This document shows positions 1 to 13,100 of a DNA stretch of 64,000 bases, piece after piece. The stretch is from assembly GCA_028829895.1 (NCBI GenBank), contig CM054179.1:39302617-39366616 (forward strand). Direction: 5' to 3'. The stretch comes from Sinotaia quadrata. Its lineage: Eukaryota; Mollusca; Gastropoda; Architaenioglossa; Viviparidae. The notes beneath the pieces are model-generated. The model had not been told where the DNA came from, searched no databases, and worked only from the letters and a program-made list of their open reading frames with translations. Position 1 is the stretch's first letter, and every line of letters starts with the position of its first letter. The translations under genes were made by a program, and so were the position numbers.

Positions 1-74
1 TTAGCTGAAGTTTAGCCGATAAAACGATGAATATGATGACGAGATGATAGACAATTGATGATGATGAAATCTAC

Positions 75-875
75 ACTGTAACTTACGCCTAAATCTACAT
101 TGCACTCACTCTTAAATTTACACTGCACTTCACACTTAAAACTATACAACACCTCAATCCTACTTTTAAACTGCAACTCACTCCTAAATTTAAACTGCAC
201 CTCACTCTTAAATTGACACTGCAGCTCACTCCTAAATAAACACTGCACCTCACTCCTAAATCTACATTGCATCTCACTCCTAAATAGATACTGCACCTCA
301 CTCCTAAATCTATAAGCACCCCACTCCTAAATCTACACTACACCTCACTCCTAAATCTACACTGCACCTCACTCCTAAACAAATACTACACCTTACTCCT
401 AAATCGACACTGCAACTCACTCCTAAATCTACACTGTTTCACTCCTAAATCTACACTGCACCTCACTCCTAAATCTAACTGTATCACCTAAATTTACACT
501 ATCTCACTGCTAAATCTAGAGTGCATCTCACTCTTAAATCTATATTATATCTCACTCCTAAATCTACACTGTCTCACTCCTAAATCTACACTATATCTCA
601 CTTCTAAATCCACACTATATCTCACTCCTAAATCTAACAATCTCAATCCCTAATTTACACTATCTCAGTGCAAATCTACACTCCATTTCACTTCTTAGTC
701 TACACTGCATCTCACTCTTAAATCTACATTATATCTCACTCCTAAATCTACACTGTCTCACTCCTAAATCTACACTATATCTCACTCCTAAATCTATATT
801 GTCTCACTTCTTAATCTACGCTGTACCTCACTCCTAAATCTACACTGCACCTCACTCCTAAATCTCCTTAAAGCA
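75..875. repeat. Minisatellite, ~21-24 bp unit
   Basis: Dozens of imperfect copies of cactcctaaatctacactgc with unit-length changes. Open frames through it on the minus strand (LGVRCSV...) are by-products of the repeat. Confidence 0.95.
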
Positions 876-1950
876 CATATCCTCTTCGTACCTTCATCCT
901 CGGTAAAACCGTTGACCTCACAGTATGGAGATCAGCGCCAAGAACCACTAGCAATTAAATAATTAATTTGTAGTTGATACACACACGCACACACAAATTA
1001 TTTATTAGGGATACTGATTAAATGTTTTATATACTCCGTGCGAAGAATATATCGATCCACCGTTCTTATTTCGTTATAGGGGCCGTGACGTCATTGTTTA
1101 TACCATTAATAATTTCTCCTTGCTGTTCGTAATTTTTTCTTCATTTCTTACTAATAAGACAACTGACAGTTCTGCGCTCCCAGTTTATGTTAGATCAAAC
1201 TTGTTTCTTCGCGCTTTTCTTAATTTAGAAATCTGCAATTACTGGACGAAATCTTACACCCCTGAACCAGTAGTTTCCGCTGTGCGTGTGTGATCGAACG
1301 TTCTAGAATTGTGAACTTTCCTTGGTTATTAAAAAGTCTATAATTATTTCATGAAGTCACACTCTGCATGTGAAACACTCGTGCCCTCACTGATGCACCT
1401 ATACATGACTAGCAGTTTCGATCCGGTTTGCCATCTTCACCCACGTCTCTTGGTCTGACCATGCCAGGGTAATTTTGGGGCCGAAGATTCCTGTTTTGTG
1501 GGCCGGCTTTTTCCTGGACATTCCCTGTCTTTGAATTCCTCGACCTTGTGGGTCGATTGTCCTGTTCCTTCTGCTTTCGATATATGTTCCAGAGTCTCTC
1601 TAGTCGACCTGTTGACAAGATTTTACAAGCTAAGTGCAAGATGCCCGGGTGAGTTGCATTCGATCGGTCTCTTGCCAACGAGTCGTTTTGTTGAATTGTT
1701 TGCAATCAGTGCACTGTTGTCACTATTGGTGTTGACTGACGTCATGCAGAACGATTATAGATTTTTATTATTTATTGTGTATATTACTATCTTTGTTATA
1801 TGTATCGCAATTTGTTTGTGTTGTTCCTTTTCAAGCAAGTGTGTACGAAATAGCGATTATAATGACCCAAATGTTTGGTTCATTTAAGAAAGACTGCATT
1901 TTAGTTCTTTAAAATTGTTTGTGAATGTGCATTCGTCATTCGTTCGAAAT
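876..1950. other. Unique sequence upstream of SLC34, no confirmed gene
   Basis: It holds a GC-richer block (about 1410-1700) with overlapping open frames on both strands, and a 47-codon ATG frame at 1744-1887 (MQNDYRFLLFIVYITIFVIC...) with one hydrophobic segment and a cysteine cluster. None resembles a family I know. It could contain the missing 5' exon or promoter of SLC34. Confidence 0.4.
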
Positions 1951-2127
1951 AGGCCTGCATATGGGAAACATAATCCACTGAAGGACACTTTGTATTGTTA
2001 AGTCCAACATAGGCCTGCATATGGGAAACATAATCAAATGAAGGACACTTTGTATTGTTAAGTCCAACATAGGCCTGCATATGGGAAACATAATCAAATG
2101 AAGGACACTTTGTATTGTTAAGTCCAA
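1951..2127. repeat. 60-bp tandem repeat, 3 copies
   Basis: Units begin aggcctgcatatgggaaaca at 1951, 2011 and 2071 and are nearly identical, so the array looks recent. Confidence 0.97.
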
Positions 2128-2194
2128 AAGACTTGCCATCCTAAATGTTTGGCCCAGCCTTTCTTGATTAGATAATCAGGTTTAAAATTATTTT

Positions 2195-2310
2195 AATGCT
2201 GGACTTTTACAAAGTACACCACCCACTCCTTAATATTGCATACCGGACACTTTTATAAGTACACACCCATTTCAATATTGCATACTGGACACTTTTATAA
2301 AGTACATACA

Positions 2311-2377
<67 letters not shown>

Positions 2378-2461
2378 CAATATTGCAAACCGGACACTTT
2401 TATAAAGTACACACACACTCTTCAATATTACATACCGGACACTTTTATAAAGTACACACAT

Positions 2462-2513
<52 letters not shown>

Positions 2514-2910
2514 ACACTCTTTAATATTGCAAACCGGACACTTTTTAATGTACACACACGCTTGCAAACTGGACACTTTTATAAAGTACACACACACTCT
2601 TCAATATTGCATACCGGACACTTTTATAAAGTACACCACCCAGACTTCGAAACTCGCTGGACTTTTATAAAGTACACAAACAAGACTTCAAACTTGAATA
2701 CTGGACTTTTATAAAGTACACCACCCAGACTTTAAAACTCACTGGACTTTTATAAAGTACAAAAAACAAGACTTCAAACATGCATAATGGACTTTTATAA
2801 AGTACACCACCCAGACTTCAAAACTCACTGGACTTTTATAAAGTACACAAACAAGACTTCAAAGTTGCATACTGGACTTTTATAAAGTATACAAACAAGA
2901 CTTCAAAGTC
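2195..2910. repeat. Composite minisatellite with two (CA)n tracts
   Basis: Repeats of ggacacttttataaagtaca with variable spacers run throughout; long CA tracts lie at about 2310-2374 and 2463-2510. Confidence 0.95.
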
Positions 2911-3242
2911 ATTCACAACGCTGACCACAGGTTGAAACCTAACCGTAAGTCTAATCGTGTATTAAGCTTTCATCCTAATACAAACCCTGAGGCTAATCCT
3001 TTATTAATTATAATCCCAATCTGAACCCTATATAATGGCAATTGAAACATTATCATTAATGCCTTTATCTCAATAATCGTCATAAAGTCACTCCTATCTC
3101 GAAAATGCAGCAGCTAACGGACTGTTTGATTTTCCAGAGGATGTTTTGATGTTTTGAAGCTGTCACAAGTCTCGTATAAAAAATAATTTACAACCAGTCC
3201 ATATGGCGGTCCTGCGATTTCCAGCATTTCATTGTACTAAAG

Positions 3243-3497
3243 TTATGTTAACATTCAGTCACGACTCCATTGAAGTTGGTCTTCACTTATGTTAACATTT
3301 AGTCACGACTCCATTGAAGTTGGTCTTCACTTATGTTAACATTCAGTCACGACTCCATTGAAGTTGGTCTTCACTTATGTTAACATTCAGTCACGACTCC
3401 ATTGAAGTTGGTCTTCACTTATGTTAACATTTAGTCACAACTACTCTGAAGTTGGTCTTCACTTATGTTAACATTTAGTCACGACTACACTGAAGAC
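3243..3497. repeat. 44-bp tandem repeat, about 6 copies
   Basis: The unit starts ttatgttaacattcagtcac; starts at 3243, 3287 and 3331 show an exact 44-bp period. Confidence 0.95.
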
Positions 3498-3534
3498 AAT
3501 TACGATCTACGTTGCACAAGATTCTCAAGACGAA

Positions 3535-3702
3535 CAGGACAGCCGGCATTTATCATTATAATAACAATAACAACATTAACAATAAGTCCAATAGAACAGG
3601 ACAGCCGGCATTTATTATTATAATAACAATAACTACATTAACAATAAGTCCAATAGAACAGCCGGCATTTATCTTTATAATAACAATAACAACAATAGCA
3701 AT
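3535..3702. repeat. ~55-bp tandem repeat, 3 copies
   Basis: Units contain acagccggcatttat and ataacaataacaac and merge directly into the next array through the shared string aagtccaatagaaca. Confidence 0.9.
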
Positions 3703-4530
3703 AAGTCCAATAGAACAACAGCAATCATCCATGTTGTTGTTCCAAGTGACAGAAACATAACAAAGTCCAATAGAACAACAGCAATCATCCATGTTGTTGT
3801 TCCAAGTGACAGAAACATAACAAAGTCCAATAGAACAACAGCAATCATCCATGTTGTTGTTCCAAGTGACAGAAACATAACAAAGTCCAATAGAACAACA
3901 GCAACCATCCATGTTGTTGTTCCAAGTGATAGAAACATAACAAAGTCCAATAGAACAACAGCAATCATCCATGTTGTTGTTCCAAGTGAAGAAACATAAC
4001 AAAGTCCAATACAATAACAGCAATCATCCATGTTGTTGTTCCAAGTGAAGAAACATAACAAAGTCAATAGAATAACAGCAATCATCCATGTTTTTGTTCC
4101 AAGTGAAGAAACATAACAAAGTCCAATAGAACAACAGCAATCATCCATGTTGTTCCAAGTGATAGAAACATAACAAAGTCCAATAGAACAACAGCAATCA
4201 TCCATGTTGTTGTTCCAAGTGAAGAAACATAACAAAGTCCAATAGAACAACAGCAATCATCCATGTTGTTGTTCCAAGTGAAGAAACATAACAAAGTCAA
4301 TAGAATAACAGCAATCATCCATGTTGTTGTTCCAAGTGATAGAAACATAACAAAGTCCAATAGAACAACAGCAATCATCCATGTTGTTGTTCCAAGTGAA
4401 GAAACATAACAAAGTCAATAGAATAACAGCAATCATCCATGTTGTTGTTCCAAGTGATAGAAACATAACAAAGTCCAATAGAACAACAGCAATCATCCAT
4501 GTTGTTGTTCCAAGTGATAGAAACATAAAA
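3703..4530. repeat. ~60-bp tandem repeat, about 14 copies
   Basis: The unit contains caatcatccatgttgttgtt and agtccaatagaacaacag. Most units are 57-60 bp, close to a multiple of three, which produces long repetitive open frames on both strands that are not genes. Confidence 0.97.
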
Positions 4531-4540
4531 ACGAAAGAGA

Positions 4541-5228
4541 GAGGAAAATACCAGGATCGTAGATTAGAAATCCAGAGACTGTGTAAAAGCAGAAGTAATA
4601 CTTGTAGTGATAGAATCTTAAAGCCTTACACCCAAAAGCAGACGTAGGCTCTATTGTATCTCGAAAAATGGGAGGTAGGGGTCTCAAGAAAATCAAAGAT
4701 GTCATTGAATGAGAAGTTATTAATCTTGTGGACTACATCCTTTGACGTTATACAAACTATTGGAACCACACAAGTAAAACTGAGATAAGAAAACAAAATG
4801 AATTCTCTTGCAGCATGGTTTCTTTCGTTTAAAGCACTACAGTGTATGAGTGACGTGTACGCAAAACGTACTTAATGTTGTTGTTTTTTAAATCAGTACG
4901 ATTCACAGTGATGTGTACGGTAAACATGCATGCTTTGATTCAATTCATTATGGATGTTTTTGGCAAAAACACGTTAACGTTGCTAAGTGGTAAATGATTT
5001 GTTTCACTTGAAATTTTACACCGTAAGCCCATAGTGTGTTTGTCTGTGTGTGCATAAGGGTGCGGATGCATGCAACAAAAAATTAATTTCCTAAATTACG
5101 CTAAGTCTATTTCTATTTTATTTTTTTAATTGAAAGCATTTACTGTCGTAAAGTTAACAAGAGGGTGAGTTATGCATTTTATTCTTAAATCGAGCTTATT
5201 ACACATTCAGCCTGCGGGCGCGTGCACG
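4541..5228. other. Unique intergenic sequence
   Basis: No exon, RNA gene or element recognised. A short repeated motif (cagtacgattcacagtgatg region) and AT-rich tracts only. Confidence 0.4.
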
Positions 5229-5485
5229 TACACAGACACACAAATATAAATATACATAATTTTAGTTACCCTGTTGCTAAAGTGATATTTTACACAGACA
5301 CACAAATATAAATATACATAATTTTAGTTACCCTGTTGCTAAAGTGATATTTTACACAGACACACAAATATAAATATATATAATTTTAGTTACCCTGTTG
5401 CTAAAGTGATATTTTACACAGACACACAAATATAAATATATATAATTTTACCCTGTTGCTAAAGTGATATTTTACACAGTTTTCA
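5229..5485. repeat. ~62-bp tandem repeat, 4 copies
   Basis: Units contain acagacacacaaatataaat and ttaccctgttgctaaagtga. The array ends about 230 bp before the first SLC34 exon. Confidence 0.95.
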
Positions 5486-5711
5486 ATTTTTAAAAAAAAC
5501 TTTGCCTAACCTTTCCACAAATGTGTGTACTTGCGTGTTTGAAAACAAGAAAGGGAAATTGTATCCCTTGTTTCAGATCTGACTGGGTTTTCTGTCAAAT
5601 ATTACATCGTTATGATTTTTTTTCTTTCTCAAAGAAATTGTGTTAATTTGTTAAAAATACATATAAGATTTCATCTTTAAGTATAATATGCTCTCTATTC
5701 TATTTCCACAG

Positions 5712-5827
5712 AATCTGAGAGCTACGCTACTGGCTGCACTGACCGGAACTAGACCGGAAGGAGAATGGGCAGTATGGACAATGAAGACTTTGATGACAGA
5801 ATTTTCTTACAGGAGTTCAAAGGACGC
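5712..5827 (+). CDS. SLC34A: SLC34 exon 1 (5'UTR plus first 21 codons)
   Basis: The exon follows the acceptor tatttccacag and ends at the donor gtaagtc. The first ATG is at 5765 and opens [21 protein letters not shown] in phase 0, which continues in frame into the exon at 8781. The acceptor in front of it implies at least one further upstream untranslated exon, which I could not identify. An ATG at 8799 in the next exon is an alternative start. Confidence 0.65.
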
Positions 5828-6294
5828 GTAAGTCAACAGTGTTAATTATTATTTTAGACATCTTTCTTAATGTACTAATATTTAGTGGTTTTTTAGACAT
5901 CTTTCTTAATGTACTAATATTTTGAGGGGGGTGTTTTTTTAAAAATTATTTCTAATTACAGTTAATTCCTTGTATTTTGAAACTGTATTGTAAAGTAAAA
6001 CACATGTATTATCCGTCCGTCCATCTATCTATCTATCTATTTATATATCTGTCTGTCAGTCTATCTATCTATCTGTCTGTCTATCTGTCTGTCTGTCTAT
6101 CTGTTTGTTTGTCTATCTATCTATCTGTCTGTCTGTCTCTCTATCTATCCATCTATCTATCTGTGTGACTCTACGCCTATCTATCTATCTATCTATCCAT
6201 CTGTCTATCTATCTGTGTGACTCTACGTCTATCTATCTATCTATCTGTGTGGCTCTCCATCCATTCGAACACATCTATTCCTTTCTGTGTCTCA

Positions 6295-6330
<36 letters not shown>

Positions 6331-7047
6331 GGTTATAATCGTTTTGTGACTGCTGACCAATGTGTTCGTGAGTTTGAAGAAATTAAATACTTTAAAGTAC
6401 CTTACTTCAAGATCAATAAACATAACCAAACCAGACGTGACAGCCGCTTTACCCTCACGACGAGGGTTGCATGTCAGTCATGACAGTTCATTAACTGTCT
6501 CTTCATTCAAAATCGAATTCAGTAACATACTTTTTTTAAATAGACAGATTAACTGCTAGCTTTTATTAAAAGATACCTCTCAAGACTAAAAGCGAAAGCA
6601 TCGCATGTTTTCTGGATGCCTTTCTTCAGATTGAGTGGCTGCGATAATAAAGCAAAAGCAATGCATTCATAATATATAAGTTATATATATATTTTTTAAT
6701 GTATATGTTAACAAGTCGTTTATAGCCTACTCTTTCAATGTCAGTGGACGGAATACGAAAATACTGGTTACTAAATAGTGAAACTTGAAAAACTGAATAT
6801 CCAGTCTTAGAATACCACAAGGAAATAGTTCGCTTTATCATAATTTTAAACTCTTAATAAAACATTTTCCGGGTTTGTTTAATGCATTTTTGTACACATT
6901 TTCAATGACTTGTTTGGTAGAATGAGTAGACTATGACGTACGTCGGGGACATGAGAGGTTTGTGGATTACGTAAATTTAATGATGGAGTAAACAACATAG
7001 TACAACATGTATTTCTAGCATGCCTATGCGCGCGCGCGCGCGCGTGT

Positions 7048-7109
<62 letters not shown>

Positions 7110-10100
7110 ACGCTTCCAGCTGATAGTTTAGGAAGTCTATCAGCTAGGATGGGGGGACGCTTCCGCCGATTTCTCGCTGTTGATTCCTTCTACAAGTAAG
7201 TGACGTCATTCTTGCTGCCCTTTAAAGGGCAGGTAACACTCACACGTGAGTGTCGGCATGTCTCAAGTATAGAGTCCGTGATACTGATAGTGTGTATATT
7301 ACTTTTGTATATTAGCTTTGTGCTTAGCATATGCTAACTTTAAATTAAAAAAATATATATACAACTGTTAATTGCAAATCCAGTGGGTTAAAAATATTTA
7401 ATGTTTAATATTATTTTAATCAGTTATGTGGCTCCGTCAGACGTGAGATTCAGTTGCTGTGACAATTCGATTTAAATGATTCGTGAAGATTTCACCTTGT
7501 TCCTTGAAATTAATTTAGTACCAAGCTTTGTTTTGGATGTACATTAACTGAAACCAAAAACTTGCATCCTAAACAGCCTTTGGATCACGCAATGCAGCAA
7601 TTTATAATAGTCCCCTCCCTCCCATTAAATCCCTACACACTCCTAGCTTTGGTTGACTGTGACGTCCCTATATTGCTTATTTCCGTCTTATCTAGTCGTA
7701 TGCAGTACTTTTTTCCCCCGTATCGTCTCAGGATGATCTATCTTGTGATTGTGTGACTGTGTCAATCAATTCAAAATCTGGCGCAAATTATCCGCAGTGG
7801 GAAATCATAGCATGTGTAACTGAATTCAAAATCTGGCGCAAGAAAGCAGTGTGTGTCAGCAGCGTAGAGGCAGGCAGCGAACTGCGCGATTTCATCGCAT
7901 CGAAAGCTCTCAGACTGAAGTGCTCCAAATGTATGTGCACATTTGTAATTGGATACTTCTAAAACAGGACCTATCTGATGTTCATTTATCATTTGGCGCC
8001 AACATTTAACGGGTCAATATTAAATTTAAACATATTCTCTTTGCTTGGCTTAATTTTCGCGCGCTCTAGCACTCGCCTCCTAAAGTCGATTTAAATTTGA
8101 AATAAATGCGGCGATATTGAGCCAGCCAGAACTTACGAAATATGGAAATGACTAAATGTTAAAAATAGTTTTGCACGTTTGAGTGTGAAAGGCTAACATT
8201 ACTGTGAATACGAATCCAGCTAAAACCTAGATGAAACCAAAAAACTTTGGTTACGGTTCCTAATAACTTCTAAAATCCAAGTGCACATACATTTTCATTT
8301 TTGTAAATCTTTCCGATTCGTTGTGTCAGTATATGGAATTATTATTAAAGGCAATAATAAACCTACTTATCAGTAAATATAAAGGAAAAACTCTTTATGT
8401 TACCAGACTAAGAAATTAAAGTCACTGAAACTGAGAATACATTTATTTATGGGCTTCCGCTTACAAGCTTATTATTGTTTTCTGTATTAAAAAAAAAATT
8501 AAAAAAAACCACGTCGGCTAGCGTGCGTGCCACTGCCTGCCTTCTACATATTAACATGAATGGTGAAACAAATCGACCAATAAGCTTCTGATGACGACAT
8601 GTCCTCATTCCTTTCATCCAATGAATGCAGTTCTCTGCAGTGCTGCACGTGGGTACCATGAGTGATCTCATGCGCGAATCGATTTTGAGCAGCCAGCTTG
8701 AACTAGTTCTTCATTAGCATACTACCGGTGCTAAAAACACGACAAGCAAGAAAGCATAAGCAGTAGTGTCTCGTTCTCAGCGAAAGCTAAATCAGAAAAT
8801 GGCTACTCCACATGGTTACGGAGACTCTGAAAATAAGACTGAGTCTGAAGAATATCCTTCGCTCTTCGAAGCGTTACGTGACAATGGTGTTCGTGAAAAT
8901 GAATCCGAAGAATACACTTCGCCCTTCGAATCTTTAGATGACAATCCAAAGACATTTTTCAGCAATGATCTGATACTGGAATTGGATGAGGGTTGTGTCT
9001 TGGACCTAACTGAAGAGGTAAGTAAATTTGTGCTTCTTTCATATATTTTTATTACCGTCATACTGGTCACTTGGAAATTTAGTCAGTGACCACTATTAGG
9101 AAGTTAATAGCCTGACCCACGTTTCTCCCTCACTGTCAGGCTCGAGGCTATGCCCGGTACCCACTGGCTGCCGACAGACTGCCTACACCCAGTGCCACAG
9201 CATTCGGCAAAGCAGTCCAGCCTGGAGACTCTGGCTTTTCCTCCCGAATGTCAGAGGACTCGGCCTCGCTGCATCGGGGCGTGGAAATTCCCGACTTGAA
9301 TAAGGCAGTGGATATTGTGGTCCACCACGACGACCTGATCGACACCCTAGACAAAGCCAATGGTGCGTAAAGGATTGGTATCTGTATACTTTTACCCTAA
9401 AATGGATGCAGATTAGTTCAGTATTTGGTGTGCCATTGACATCACTTATTGCGTTCCAATTCAGACATTCGGTTGGCAGGTTTACTTGTTTGTGATAGGT
9501 AGCTTAATTTCATTTTATTTCACAGCAAAGGTAGGTAATAAATCTTTTTCCCTTATTTTCTTAAATACATTGTTTGTGTGACAAGAATAGCTCTAGCTTT
9601 GTTTTCCTTTACTTTTATTTGCATATATATCTGAACATTTTTAAGTGGAAAGTATAACCGGATTGTAAGTTACCGGTTCACCCGCCATATTGTAAGCCCA
9701 TGCCTCGCACTTTATGATGAAAGAAGCACGAGTTGACCCATACCGGTTCGTACTGGTTTGCGCAAGATTTTCTATTCACTGCGCGCGCAGACTTGCCAGG
9801 TGTTGCTTGAGCAATTTTTTTTTTAATCTTCCCTATCCCACTATCCCACATGGTTTCTAAAATAAAGTTAACACATTATATCCAATTAGATAATTCATCA
9901 GACGTTGTTTAAAATATAATAATCCACTCTGGCATTTAGATGACTGTTCCGTATGCTTGTATATGTGAATGTCGTTACATGCGGGTTACATTGTAATTAC
10001 AGTGGAGTATGTAAATGGGGGGGGGGGAGAACGTGATCATAGTTTTACAACTTATTAATTGCAACACGAGTAGCCATTCGTCCTCAAAAAGAAATTGATG

Positions 10101-13100
10101 TGCCACGTGTAGTAAATTGCACAAGATATACCAGACACTGACGGAAAAGTTAAATTTGGTTTTACTTGTTCAGTTGTTGACCTGGACCCTTTTTTTTGTA
10201 TCGTCAGCGGCAGTAGCTTTGAATTTTTAATAGTTTGACTTATTCTGCATGCATGCATTTATAACATTTTGGTAACTTTCACCAGGTGGCTGTACTCCCA
10301 AATCTGTTGTTCGAGGAGTGATCAAGGTCTTTGGTGTTTTCTTCCTGCTTTACTTCTTCATCTGTACTCTGGATCTGCTGAGCAGTGCCTTTCGTCTTTT
10401 GGGTGGAAAAACTGCAGGTATTGTCATGTAGGCTTATGTCGAGTGATTCAACAAGATTTATACATGAATAAAATTTGAATGAGTTAAATAGGAGCGACAG
10501 TTTTTAAAAAGTAGCCTATATTGAACAATTCGAGGTGCATGACTTTCTCAATCTTTAAGCATAATATGGATTCATGTAGGCCTATTGCTAGTTTGATGAT
10601 GAAAGCAATTACGTAAAAATTCTACAATGGTCACACACACACACACACAATTTTCATTTTCTACATGCATACAACTTATTTAAGCCATTATTAAGTCTCG
10701 TCAAGTGCCTTGCAAAAGAAACCTTGTTTTGGGTGTGTGCATAAATTTCATGCAGTTTTTTTTGAAGGAACATATGTTAGAGTATTAAATAGGCCCGACT
10801 CTTTAAAACTATGCTGAAGGAATTGGCAATTGTGGCTTAATTACCACTTTGCTTTCAGTTATCGCCATGAACTTTCTTCTGGTTATAGACATACTCCTTA
10901 AATTAATTCTTTATCTATGTTTTACTTGTCTTTTGTTTGCAGGTAGTGTTTTCCAGGATAGCGAGCTTCTAAAGAATCCAATTTCTGGGCTTATGATTGG
11001 TGTTTTGGCTACTGTCATCTTGCAGAGTTCTTCCACATCTACTTCTATTGTCATCACTATGGTTTCTTCAGGCAGTGAGTGTCACTTTTTGTGAATACAT
11101 TTTTTAACGCCTTACCAAATAGATTTTATGTTTAGATCATTTACATCGCAACTTTATTATCTCGACATTGGGGATATTGGGTTGATAAGAGGATTCAACA
11201 TATTTATATTCTGATTTTTTTTTTAACTACAGTACTGGAAGTTCGACAAGGCATCCCCATCATCATGGGAGCCAACATTGGGACAACTGTGACAAACACC
11301 CTCGTCTCTTTGGCCCATTCCATGAAACCCAATGAGTTTAGGCGTGCTTTCAGTGGTGCCACTGTACATGACGTTTTCAACTGGCTGACTGTTCTTGTTC
11401 TGCTTCCTCTAGAGTATTTTGCAGGTAAATGTTTGCATATCTTAGTTCCATGCTTGCTTGTTGTCTTGCAATGATTTGAAATTTGCATGCTTTCTCACGG
11501 TGTTAATGAGATTATTTTGAGTGGATATTTATGTTTAGTTACATGCCCATTTTTAAGTGCTCATTGTGGTGAATTTTAATCAGGTTTTGATGGTATGTCA
11601 GGTTAGTTATGTCTTCAGAATTGTTTTTTATTTGAATGCATCTTTGAACTTATTTGGTACAATTTTAAGCTCTGTTATTCTGATTTTGCATTTTTTATGC
11701 TCTTTGCTTAGGGTACTTGCATTACCTGACCAGCCTGATTGTGCACAGCATGAATGTGCAAAGTTTACGTGCTCGTAACCAGGACTTGTTGAAGCAGCTT
11801 ACCAAGCCACTGACACAGCGTGTTGTCACTGTAAGCTGTTTCTAATTATCTTTCTAGCATACATTATGATGTGGTCCCATTTTCTTTTTTAAAGTTTCTA
11901 ATTTACACACTTTAGGCTGGTTGTGAATTTTTATGGTCGTTATTTATTGTTAATATTGGGTAAATGTGTTTGTGGTTATTTTAAAGTTTAGAAATATTAT
12001 TATTATGAGCTTACTTTAATTTCCATATACAGGTGTCTGATGAAAAAAGAAAGAAAATATATTCAAAGATTTATATTTACAATGAAATGAACATTTGACA
12101 TGTTGGTTAAATAAATATAGGTTTGAATATTCTTCAGTGTGGGGTTAGCATATCTTAAAAGTATTTGCTTTCACATTTTAGTACATGACAAAAGATTGCC
12201 TTTTATAAAGATAACTTTCAATTTTTTACATTTACTATGCACATTTGGGTTATTTATTTTTTCAATACTGTGTACGAAATTCAAAATATATTCATTTTTA
12301 TCACATTGGAAGAAGCTTAGCTTCTTCATGTCTGAACTTTGCCTTTGTAGTATCTGCAATTGATATACTGAGAAGAATTAATCTCCATTATTTTTAATTT
12401 TTTAATTTATATTTGCAGGTTGATGAACATGTCATCACTGATATTGCTGAGGGTAAAATAGATCCAAGTGCCACATTGTTAAAGGTGTGTTTTCATAATT
12501 TCCTTTCAGTACAAAATTCTGTAAAGTGCAGTCTGAAGTGTATTTAATTTCACTGGTTCAAAAACTTGACTGCATTTGACTCTGACATTTAAGTGCACCT
12601 TTAGCACATTTGATAACCAGGTTTGTGTGAGCATCCCATATTGATTTTTGTTTTTAATTTCTTATTATCTTCCATTTTAGGGGGTAAAATGTTTATTTAT
12701 ATTGGCTATGTACGCACACTTCATATTTATTGGACAACTTGTGAAATTGAATTGCTCACCTTGGGCTGCTTTTTTTATTTAAAAAATCTGATTCCTTGTA
12801 GTTCAAATTTATGGGTTCTATTAATGTATGTTGTAAAATATCTAAACTGACTTAAAAATTTATTTTCAGATATACTGCACATTCAACAAGACAATTGCTG
12901 AAGTGACTGATGGAAATTCTACCCGTAATCATTCGACCAAGGTTCCATTAGAAAAGTGTAAGTGTTATTCAGTTTGTAAAGCGCATTTTTATTCCAGAAC
13001 TTTAACTTCAAATTTAAAATGTGTTTTAAGGAAGCACTTTGGGATGTTTGATTGATTTTTTTCTTCCTTTTTTTGTGTAGGTGAATCTCTATTTGCCAAG

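Larger units (their letters stand above)
5828..8780 (+). other. SLC34 intron 1
   Basis: It holds the microsatellites at 6015-6331 and 7027-7108. A GC-richer stretch at 7105-7260 includes a tgacgtca CRE-like site near 7201 and a GTAAGT donor-like motif. A TE-free region runs up to the second exon. An internal promoter or alternative first exon is possible but unproven. Confidence 0.5.

Noticed and set aside
12..319. Minus-strand open frames of LGVRCSV/FRSEVQC type
   Set aside because: They run through a 22-24 bp minisatellite and reflect only the repeat unit.
75..875. CRISPR-like array of regularly spaced repeats
   Set aside because: The genome is eukaryotic, units abut or vary in length without unique spacers of constant size, and no cas genes are present.
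2207..2714. Open frames of HTHTHT and VCVCVC
   Set aside because: Translation of (CA)n tracts; no sign of a gene.
3556..4647. Long open frames on both strands (MDDCCCSIGLCY repeats)
   Set aside because: Created by a near-60-bp tandem unit without stops; no start context, splice signals or homology.
5977..6338. YLSIYLSV open frames
   Set aside because: Artefacts of the TCTA microsatellite.
11204..11488. 94-codon minus-strand frame opposite SLC34 exon 6
   Set aside because: Shadow of the real exon on the other strand.
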